Of a stretch of DNA of 64,000 bases, positions 1 to 9,939 are shown piece by piece (the first letter of the stretch is position 1; every line of letters starts with the position of its first letter). A program made the position numbers and the translations under genes. A model generated the notes under the pieces. It worked only from the letters and a program-made list of their open reading frames with translations, was not told the DNA's origin and made no database searches. Source of the DNA: Antitrichia curtipendula. Taxonomy: Eukaryota; Streptophyta; Bryopsida; Hypnales; Leucodontaceae. Where the stretch lies: the NCBI GenBank assembly GCA_951230915.1, contig OX579633.1, positions 50,916,029-50,980,028 of the forward strand, read 5' to 3'.

Positions 1-266
1 TAGCTATGAATAGACTGACCTCCAAAGATGTCGTTGTTCTCATATAGTTCTATATCATCAAACCATTGTTGTTGTTCTTGGTGTTTTGACCAATCAAAGA
101 GTTCATGACTTAGTTGTTGCTTGTAATCCTCTTCTTGAGAATCCTCTTCATCTTTGCATTCTTCATCTTCGTAGAAATTCGACAGGTTGTTGCTTCAACT
201 TCTCTGCCTTTGCCAAATTCCTCCATCTCCTTCACTTGCTTCCTTGGAGTTCGAGCTGTCACTCAT
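1..266 (-). pseudogene. Possible 5' fragment of an acidic, Gln-rich protein with an in-frame stop
   Basis: Read on the minus strand from an ATG at 266-264, the frame runs 23 codons (starting MSDSSNSKEASEGDGG), meets a TGA at 197-195, then stays open in the same frame for 64 codons to the window edge. The part after the stop is strongly acidic and polar (for example YEDEECKDEEDSQEED, then HQEQQQWFDDIELYENN), which is unlike the surrounding AT-rich noise. Ser/acidic N-termini like this occur in many plant transposase-like and nuclear proteins, but I do not recognise a family. The TGA may mark a pseudogene, an intron that I cannot place, or chance. The rest of the gene, if real, lies outside the window. 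Confidence 0.35.
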
Positions 267-2933
267 GTTTATAGTTGGAATCTTAATTGAAGTTAGTGAA
301 ATTTCTCTGCTCACCCTAAACGAAGCAATGTGTCTAGTATATATCTTGTCTTCAATCTATTCACTTGTTGTATTTCTACAATATACTAGACTCAAACTTA
401 GAAATTTTCAACTTCTCCAAGCCGGTGCCAATATATAAATGGGGGTTCAACGGCCTTGTCATGGGATGCAATATTTTAATACACTTTTAATGAACTTCAT
501 TATCATTACTTTAATTATTCACTACATTTTGTGAAACCGGCGGTCCATACATCCAAAAACATGCCCTCATAATTAGAGACTACTCTACCAACGTCAATGA
601 ATTGAATGTTTCTGACATTATAATGAATGTTTCTTTTGACGGGCCTCACAAAAGCATGCAAAACACATCTTCTAACTCACTCTCCATTTTGAAAAGAATG
701 GTATTACACTCCATTAAGTGGAGTTTAATTTTAGTTTAGCGTACTTGTACACTCAAATAACACCCAGTGTAGTCACCCCTTTCACCTCATGATGACTCTA
801 AAAGCACGCACTTAGAACCGCACTTTCTCCCCCACATACATATCGTTCTATATTAAGTACCCTTTGCGCCCTTTCTGCCACTTTTCTAGGGGCGGTTCGA
901 AATGCCCGAACTATTCTCGAGCCCTCTCCTACACAAGTCTCGCCATGCCAAGCTGAACCTGCAATCCCTTGCGTGGTAGAACGCGCCATGAGCTGCCCAC
1001 TCTTTGGCATTAAAAGCAGGACTGGATTATGGCAGAATCAGCAATCCGATTGTAGAATCAACCCCTTGAGGCAGATTCTGCCAATAAAAAAAGTCCTGTG
1101 ATAACGCTCCAATGCGCCTTACCTGATTTTAACGACGGCAGAGGAAGCTGTGCGAATGTGTAAGTAAGTAGGTGTCTCATAAGTTCTTCGAGACCTTGGT
1201 ATTGTGTCTTTTGGAGGCAAGAACTGAAATGGATTCGTCTCAGATGTCTGATTCTATTTCCGTGTGATGGACAGGTTCAAGTGGCAAGCTCCAGGACAGA
1301 AGCTGTTGAATGCGGAGCTTGTGTGTCAGCATCCATTCCTTGTGAGTGCCTGATTTAGAAAGTCCGTGAATGGTTTGTGTTACCTACTCGTGTGATCTAA
1401 ATTCTTCCTGGGACGAGTGCATCTCAGCGGGTTGAATTTGAGTGGCACAGATCATCATGACTGCGGCCTTGTTGTTCTGTTAGGCAAGGTGATTTATGGA
1501 ATTAGCTTTCCCATAGTCGAGTTGTAATGTTTCTCTGACGGGACTTTGGTATGAAGATGGCGTGTTTCGGTTGTCCGTCTGTGGGTAGCGGGCACATGAA
1601 GATCCAAGGTATGTACATGCACAGACCAGGGATACGAAACACAGGATTTCATTGTGAAGCAACATAAGCATTGTCCTACACTTGCGCACACAAAGCTGGA
1701 TGGCGTGATTAAATGCACCTGTTCCTAATTAGAATCGTAGTACTAATTTGTCCAAGGTCAGGAGGTTTGAGATGTATATCAGACGTAAATAACCACCCTA
1801 TCCCACAAACAAAATCGAGAGCACAGGTAGGATTGGGTTTAGGACTACGGATGGGTGTTTGTGTCTGGTGTATTGCAACACTATCTCAAATTAGAACCCA
1901 TTCAAGATTTAAGATATCCTAGGGTATCTCCAATCTTATAAAGGTCTACATTTAAAAATATCCTCGTACTACACTTGGCACAACACTGCTCTGAGCCTGC
2001 ACTTTTCCATCTGCAATGGGGCATGTGGCAAGGAGAGACTTACGAGTATGATATCCCTTGTTTTTTTAACAGCACATGACTCAGTTGTGCTGTTGACTGA
2101 AGTGCTTTGTTACGCAATTGTGCTTTTTGACTGGAGTGAGCTTTCCTCAAGTGTGCTTTAATCAAAAGAAAAATTGAGACGAATGATAATATGTGCTGCA
2201 CCTACACCATCTCCGCAGCTTCACGCTATTCTGAAACGGAGAGCAACTGGATGCCAGCTCCATTGCGCATCAGTCACATTGATTCAAGTCAAAGAAGAAG
2301 AAAACCCTAGGTATCCCTGAATGAAGACAAAGGATGCTTTACTCAATCATCCTAAAAGTACACATCATCGATTTGAGTATACAGGAAAGATCGTATCTTC
2401 TTCAGTGGGTACTGTGCATAAAATGGTTCATAAACAGGCGAGAAATTTCGACACTACACAAGAACAAAGTGGCACCCATGGCTGCGGTATGACCTTGATT
2501 AAAACCATCGCCCTAAAAATTCACAAGTGCACACTACTACCGTTCAGCAGTATACCGTGCTACTGAGCGATATGAGAGAAAACCGGTAAATAAACTTGGG
2601 AATCAATTGAAAGAAGGCTCAAGTACCTCACGTTTCACGAGTCTCGATCAAACCCCATCACTTGGTACAGTACAGTAGACTCCACCAAAAGTGCAACGCC
2701 CATAGCATCGTTACAATGCACAGCTCGCAATGTCTCATTACATACGAAAGTAAACAAGAACAAGTAGGTCATCTACTATTGACCATTTCTTCTATACAGA
2801 AACTAACTCTACGCGTTCGGTCTAGGCACAGGGCGAAAATGCGTAAGCATCTCATTGTGCTGTGCATTGGAAAGCACGCTAAGCACACAGCCCCGAAACC
2901 GGCACTTGCAATGAAATAGATGAGAGATGCTTT
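267..2933. other. Intergenic, no gene recognised
   Basis: Several short open frames occur on both strands, but none shows a recognisable domain, a credible splice pattern or protein-like composition. The segment around 800-2700 is somewhat GC-richer than the bulk of the window. It lies 3' of the OEP7-like gene. Confidence 0.5.
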
Positions 2934-3182
2934 TCAGACCTCTGAATGCTCGCCTTTGTGGGGCTTTTTAGGGCTCTCGGGAAAAGCCGGCTCCTCGACA
3001 GAATGAGGAGCTTCCACATACGGAGTGTTGGCAATCGCATCATCCGGGTCGAAATCGGGATCCAAAGACCTGTTGATAGCCGCTCGGCCTGATTCCATGC
3101 ATGGCTTGCATGCTATCTCCACAGCTCCCCAGCCTAGAACCAGGGCCACCAACACAAGAATCGCCGTCTCAATCGCCCCCAT
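2934..3182 (-). CDS. OEP7: Chloroplast outer envelope protein, OEP7/OEP6-like
   Basis: This is an 82-residue single-exon protein, with ATG at 3182-3180 and a TGA stop at 2936-2934. Residues about 5-22 form one hydrophobic membrane segment (TAILVLVALVLGWGAVEIA). It is followed by the family hallmark: LGW..VEIA, then KP, then a basic/amphipathic stretch with R and I, then DP..DPDD. Plant OEP7 is a signal-anchored protein of the outer plastid envelope, inserted without a cleavable transit peptide, with its tail facing the cytosol; no transit peptide is visible here either. Flowering-plant OEP7 is about 64 residues. This one has a longer Pro/Glu-rich tail ending KKPHKGEHSEV. The function of the family is poorly known; OEP7 is mainly used as a targeting model. 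The family assignment rests on recalled family sequence and the match is short. Confidence 0.82.
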   Translation of the reverse strand: MGAIETAILVLVALVLGWGAVEIACKPCMESGRAAINRSLDPDFDPDDAIANTPYVEAPHSVEEPAFPESPKKPHKGEHSEV

Positions 3183-3189
3183 AGCGAAG

Positions 3190-4015
3190 TCTTAACCCGA
3201 AGGAACCCTTACTACGCCCTAATCCAATAGCCACATACCAAATTTATCAATTTATAAATACTATCTCAGTGTAGTGGATCCCGACATTCAATATCTGCTA
3301 CAAGCTTAATGAAACAACTCCAAGTTCATCAGAAGTGAAAAAAGAACATGGACGCAAGCCCTCGCTAGTGTAAGACTGCAACGTCCACCAACAAAATAAT
3401 ACTTCTCATCGGTATTACTTTCTATCCTTCCAAAATCATTCCGCAAACAAAATGAGTGGAGATCCAATTACGACAGCTAAATTGCGAATCCTTACAAAAT
3501 TCTGAAGGACCCATTTCTAAACCCTGATCCAATAGCCACGTACTAAAATTAACAATTTAGGGTTACTATCATAGTGTCCAGGACCCTCCTAAGTGCACAA
3601 CAAAAGCATTCGACAACTCATACAAGCTTTAAAATCCAACTCCAGGTCCATCAAAATTCATACAGAACATAAATGCAAGCCCACGCTAGTGTAAGACTAC
3701 ACAACACGTGCACCGACGAATTAATACTTCTCATCGACATCACCGTCCGCTTCTACCCTTACAAAAATATTCCAGAATCCTCATGAATTCTCCTTCCCTC
3801 ACATTGTTGTGAAGAACATAGCCACATACAAAATTCTTGGATACTATAGTAGTAAGGTCGATTCCCCTAAGTGTAAAATTAAAAGAAAAAAAAGGAAGAA
3901 AGGAAAGTGTTTAATGATCCAACTCCAAGTTCCTCAAAAGTGACAGGCGCAAATCCCGAGCTAAGACTACGCAGAAATGCAACCATGTCACCGTCCAACT
4001 TCCATCCTTACAGAC
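3190..4015. repeat. Degenerate tandem duplication upstream of the OEP7-like gene
   Basis: Two to three diverged copies of a roughly 300-bp block lie head to tail. The phrase aatccaatagccac occurs near 3221 and again near 3528. The phrase ctagtgtaagactgcaa/ctagtgtaagactacac followed by aatacttctcatcg occurs near 3364 and 3683, with a weaker third match near 3960. The block sits directly in the presumed promoter side of the gene. The segment 4016-4415 that follows is GC-richer and shows no gene. Confidence 0.6.
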
Positions 4016-4415
4016 AGACAAGATGAACTCCGATTCACTTACAATGTGGACAGTAGAGAAGAGAAGTTGAGTTCGCTCCTCTCCGCAGCTTCAACTCCAA
4101 TTGCTTCCCGTCTTCAACACATACCGTCAAGACGAAAGAAAGTATCGAATAACGAAATTGAGCAATCCAGAAATGCGCAAGCAAACCCCTGACGCTCTGT
4201 AGACGACGACAAGTTCCACGCAGAATCGTCGTCTCCGTGCTGTCATATCCGTCGTGACGGGAAGGATATTCCTACCGCTGAAGTCGTCCGTCTACTGTAA
4301 ATCTTGAAACTAGACTAAAAACTGTATTTGGTAAGAGCATGGCCACCCAGGCGCGCTTGGCGCGGCCTCAACGCCTCGTGGCTCCAAACAGTGGCAGACT
4401 CCTATCAGTCTCCCA

Positions 4416-5189
4416 AACGTAACAGGCTCTAAAATCGCCCACCCTCGCTCGTGCATGCGAAGTCATTCCAGGGGTGCAGGTAAAATAAAAGACCCCTCCT
4501 TTGTGCTTGTATAAATTTATAAATTTATCTTGTATACCTCTCCTATTTAATTTGGGGCCTCTGATTGCAAATATGGATTTAGAGTTTGCAAAATATTTCA
4601 TGCATGGAAAATAAAATATTTCAGGGTTTTCCGAAGGGGGACAAGCGAGGGGGTCAGTTCACCCCAGCCCTCAAATGTGGCCAGGGAGAATTTTACCCCC
4701 TCATTATCCCAACCAAGGAGAATTTTAAGAAATTGCCCCCTATTTTGTGCCGCCTTTATTGATAATCATTTGCCTCTCCTACCTAATTTGGGGCCTCTGA
4801 TTGCAAATATGAATTCAAAATTTTAAAATATTTTTGTATGTTGCAAATAAAAAAATTCCAGTGTTTATCCTTATGGAGCAATGAGTGGGTCAATTCACCC
4901 TGGCCTTTAAATGTGCACTATGTGTGCATGTTGCTTTTTCATAGCCTTCAACAATGTACAAACAATGCACATTTTAGGAGGTGGGCGATTTTAGAGCTCT
5001 ATACCATTTCAACTTCAAAATTTTATAACTAATTCCACAGAGCTCAAAAAAATATAAAAAAAAGACTTGGGTTAGATGCCAATTCCACTTGTCTTTCAAG
5101 GAAAATTTACTGCAAATTATTTCAAGAAGCTTCACCTTCCCAAAATTGAGTTTCAACTCTTAGATGGGCGATTCATGAACCTCTTACCT
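4416..5189. mobile_element. MITE family 1, long copy (TA|AGGTA superfamily)
   Basis: The left end reads cgtaacaggctctaaaatcg. The right end, reverse-complemented, reads aggtaagaggttcatgaatcg, and both then continue cccat. The inner right half (about 4916-5189) matches the core of the other family-1 copies, including acttgggttagatgccaatt. The copy is about 774 bp against 306-318 bp for its relatives. The extra length contains an imperfect direct duplication of ggggcctctgattgcaaata at about 4554 and 4790. No coding capacity is seen. Confidence 0.65.
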
Positions 5190-7972
5190 AAAGTAAACTT
5201 GAGTTGTGGGTTCTTCAAAAAATGACCCAACTACTCAATAGTTGGTGCCTCTTATTTGACGCAAATGTGTGGATTGAAGATAATCCCTTTGCCAAACTTG
5301 TTGTAAACGTGACAATGAACACCTAGACAAGGCACCAACAAGTGCCACATGGCTAGAGATAGGGAATTTACAGTGACAACAAGTAAGATAACAAGTTTAG
5401 TAATTGACCATCTAAGGAAAAATATAGATCTGCTGTTGAACTTGGCCATCCAAACATTTGAGATTTTTTTAAGATGCAAAGAAGGATAACAATAGATTGG
5501 CAAAAAAAATTGGTAAATTTTTTATTTCATCTTAATAAGATACAAATTTTTGAAGGCAAAAGTACATAGGGCGCTATTTGTGCACATTGCCAACAATATT
5601 CATCACTTAGGTTGTGTCTTTGAATAGAGCAGGAGAGTCCAAAAATAGATGAAGAAGATGTTGTCAACACTCATTAAAGTATGTTCATGTGACTTTGTCG
5701 TGTCAAAAAATGAGAAAGGGTCTTTTTCCGCAAGACTGACAAATCGGCATTGTAGTCTACAAAATTGAATCACATATTAATGACTCAAAAAATACACGTA
5801 ATGGTGGTTCCTATAGATTGCTCATGGTTTGGAAACCAAGTACATGTAATCACATTTTCTGAGCTCACAAAAACTTCCCCATTTTCAAAACATTGTACAC
5901 GATTTAAGGTCCTTTTGTAGAGGCAGTTCTAAATGAGCACTCCATTTTAGAGCCTGTTACTATGAAGGAGTGCAACCTAGGCAGCCGAAGGATAGGGGAC
6001 ATGCTCTTAATCATGGACCAAGCCCCCCAAAGTATCTTTAGAAATTTGTCTAGTGCATCATTTTTTAGATGTCAATATATTTGTCAAGTGTTGTAATTTG
6101 TTTAGGTTGATAATTCTTACCACTATTGGAGATGTTGTTAAAACAAACAATTGGATTTGGTTGACATCATTTATACAAATATTTGCAAATAGTGAGACTT
6201 GTAAGTTCTTCTATACGACACTATATATTATATGACACTAAATACAATTTTTAGTGTAGTTTGTCATGTGTCGTTGCCTAAACAATAACATTATTTTTCA
6301 CTAATCTTGTATTTCTTTGACTCCTAATGTTTCCAATTTACACATCAGAATGGCTTAGTATTGCCTCTCTAGACCATTACTACTATATTGAGGGCTCTTT
6401 GATGGTACCAAGTACAACCACAATGGACTAGTAGTTGATGAGATTTGAGTGTCCGTTATAAATAGAAAAATCAAAACAAAAAAAATAAAATACAAAATCT
6501 AATAATATAAACTTGCATTCAAATTTGAAATTATTTAGGGAAAGTTAATAAATACAAAATTAAATACTATAAAATAGGGGGAAATTTTTAATTTCTACTT
6601 GGTTGGGGCAAAAGAAAGATGAGCACTATATTTAGTTATGTATTAGCCTATGTAGATTGCAACAACCCAATCCAAGTTGTTAGATGCTCTCAAATTTCAT
6701 TATTCACAATGAAGAGTATTTAGATAGATGGATATTTTTTGGGAAGTAGCTCAGTGAAATTTACTAGATTTGAATTGAATGGGAGGAGGCTTATCATTAA
6801 CAAAAATTACATATGCAAAAGTTTGATGAGGACATTGCTTGAAAATGCGGACTAACTCAATCTTTATGATTTATAGATGGTAAAAATCTTGTTGACTAAA
6901 ATTCTATTCCAAAATATAGAATTATAATATCTCATTGTATATATTGATCATATTTCCATGAGTGAAAATGATACTCCACTCTAGAATACATAATACTAAT
7001 ATCTGACATTCTATATTGATCATTTTTATATGAATGAAAATAAAACTAGAAAGAACCAATTATAAGTCTTAAGATTCTTCAGTTCAAAAGTTTTTGAAAC
7101 CAATATCTTAAAAAAATAAATAAATTAATTAATTAATTAAAATATATATATATATAATTTTTATACTAAAAATGATATGAAATTCACATCAAACATTCAA
7201 AAAATAAGGTGGGAGTCTTTGAGGTATCCTTCCAAGCATTTGCTCACTTCAAACATACTTTAAACAACTAAACTATTTTGATTTGTATTCTTCAAACTCT
7301 TATAGAGTTAGTTGTGAATTCCTAAAGTTGGAATGGAGGAAAACTCTATAAGCATCCTTTCAAGTCAATGTTAATTAAATCCAGTATTTAATGACACTTT
7401 TAGGGCAATTTTTGGACAATTTTTGCTAAAGTGTTTTCTTGTCAAATTTTGAGGTTCCAAGTTTTAACTCACCAAAGACCTTGACATTTGGATACTATAT
7501 GCAAAAAGTTATGAAGGATCAAAGTGTGTTTTTTAGTACACAAAGGTTCTAAAATTGTTTTTCCACATAGATACATATTCATTTTGGAGATGTACATGGA
7601 GTGATGATGAAAATTCTAGGTGTACCCACCTTAATAGCACAAGGAGATTATCTCTAGTTTTAGGATTGTCATTCTCATATTTACACTTCAATATTTATCT
7701 TGAGACCTAAGTTTGCTTTGACTGCTATAAGGAAACCAATCTCACTCAAATTTTCCTATTTGTTGCTTTTTCCTGACCCCATTTTTGGCGCAAAATTATC
7801 TCACCATGTACCTGCAATCATATTTTCCTGATTCTATTGTAGTAGAGTTAATAGTAAAGTGTGTGCAATGGCAGGACTATGAGCCAGAGTTTGAGAAAAA
7901 CATAGGACAAAATTCTTTGGAGCACCAAAATTGGGGGCTAATAGAGTTTGGTGTTGTGTTTCTTTTATACTA
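5190..7972. other. AT-rich intergenic, no gene recognised
   Basis: Only short open frames are present. A lone terminal-repeat-like piece (ttttagagcctgttac) lies near 5952. A short TA run and an attaattaatta run lie near 7120-7157. Confidence 0.5.
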
Positions 7973-8278
7973 AGGTAGTGTGCTCTAAAAGCGTCTATGC
8001 TCCAAAATCAATCATAACACGTATGTACATTTTTTTTCCTGTAATGTACCAACAATGTACATTTGAAGAGGTGGTCGCTTTCAGTGACCATTGTGTTTCA
8101 ATTTCAAAAATTTGTAACTAACTCCTTTAAGGTCCAAAAAATATGAAACGACTTGGATTAGATGCCAATTCCATTATTTTTTCTTCCTAGGCTAATTGTC
8201 TGAATTTATTTTTTGAGGAGCTTAGCTTCCCCCAAGAGGCAATCCGCTCTTAAATGGTTGCTTTAAGACAGACTACCT
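7973..8278. mobile_element. MITE family 1 copy
   Basis: This 306-bp element has inverted ends aggtagtgtgctctaaaagc and (reverse complement) aggtagtctgtcttaaagc, with a TA dinucleotide on each side (7971-7972 and 8279-8280). The core has aaaatatgaaacgacttgga, shared with the copies at 12373, 15348, 16487 and 55221. Confidence 0.8.
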
Positions 8279-9939
8279 TATTTTTAGTTAGCCCTTAAAC
8301 GACGGGCTCATATTAGCTGTGGAAATCATCTGTTTTGTCACCGTGTGAATTGTTGGATTAAAATAATGCAAAAGCACTCATTGGAAGACAAACTATTGTA
8401 GATGATCTTCCCTTTTTGCACACAATTGGGAGGATGAATAGTTGCACTTATGTCCTACAGGAAGAGATTCTTTGTCATTCATCGGTCAGAAAACGTCCTC
8501 GGTAGCATTTATGGGTTGAACCTTCATATGACACCACTGTTACAATTGGAAACAACCTTTATGATTAACTTTAATGTCTAGGAAACTTCTGAAATTCTAG
8601 AAAGGATAACAAGGATAATCTCTCAGCCTGTGTTAGTAGCACCTGATTCAATTGTATGTAATTACAGAATAGTACAGTCTGAGAGAATCCGGCTGCGCCC
8701 GCGGCGGTGTCTTCGAATGTTTGTCACTTTTGTACATGTTTTGTACAGGGGATCTACAATCTCAGGCTCAATTCTTTGAGGGAAGGTGAGTGTTGGAATT
8801 GATGGTGGCTTCCCTGCAAAACGACTGTAAGCATCACTACATTGTCACAATGGTCTACATAGGAAATTTCATTAAAATGGCATTATTCAATATGTCATTT
8901 TTAGATTGTGTGGTCTAAACTATAAAAGTGACATCTAAGACAGGTGTAGATTTCAGACCATGTGATCTAAACTGTAGAAGTACAAAAGTTGCGGAATGGC
9001 GACATTTTAACAAAATTCCCCATCTATACATAATACAACATTTGACTATTTCAAGACAATCAATCAGTTGAGACCAATTAATGGGTTTCAGACCTTCAGG
9101 AATGGGTGCTGAACAAGAATCAGGGTGGACTCACAAGCGACCAAACCCAGTTTTAGTTTTAGTTTTAGTTTTGGGTGGGTGGGTGCGTGGGTGGGTGGGT
9201 GCTGGGGCTGGGGCTGGAATGGCCCTAAACCCCATGGAATTAACAACTGGGCACCCAAAACATGAAAGAACTGAAAAAAATAAACTAAAACACCAAGCTT
9301 TTGTCCTTGATAATGCTAGGGCTGCCACAAGGAACATTCACAGCTAAAGAAAATTTTGAGGATCACAAGCAGTGAGTATTCAAGTGGGTGAGTATGGGAT
9401 GATGTGGGAATCAATGTACAAAAGGGTCGAGCAAGGTGAAACTGCATTAGTGGAAATCATGTCTTGTTCCAAATAGGGAGTCCATCCAACTTGGCTGGAC
9501 TTGGCGGCTGTCCAAAAGCCAACTCTATTCTCTCATTGTCTTTTGGACATCAGCGTGGGGTCATGAACCGCGGTTTAGGGTCTTCAACAAACGGACTCTT
9601 GATTCAAGCTGGCTGAGAAATGGACCTGAGCCGTTCTTCATGACCAAACCACTACTGCTGTCAACGATCAATTCAATATGGTGCCGTTACCCAAGCTAGG
9701 GAGATGGAAAAAAGAAGTTGAAAAATGAAAAAACACTTTAGTGTCTACACCAACAGTACTATCTACGTGGGCATCCTCATTCCTCAAAAGCTTGTCTCTG
9801 TGAAATGCATCTCATTCCAGAAGGTCTGAAAATTAATCCACTATCCACACGTTACTTATAGAAAACACAAACACAAAAACCTTTGGTTTTTGGATTGTTT
9901 TCTCATCGACTGTTTTCCACAAGGAAAGGAATTTGAAAG
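8279..9939. other. 3' flank of Rab23, terminal exon unresolved
   Basis: No gene is recognised with confidence. The last Rab23 exon may lie here: a phase-compatible acceptor near 9514 (ttttggacag on the minus strand) opens about 40 codons, but these show no clear family match. A G-rich simple repeat lies at 9173-9215. Confidence 0.4.
9173..9215 (+). repeat. G-rich tract with G-quadruplex pattern
   Basis: The plus strand has at least six GGG runs separated by one to four bases (gggtgggtgggtgcgtgggt and onward, then ggggctgggg). It directly follows three and a half units of gttttagttttag type repeat. It lies downstream of Rab23, on the strand opposite its coding sense. Confidence 0.75.
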
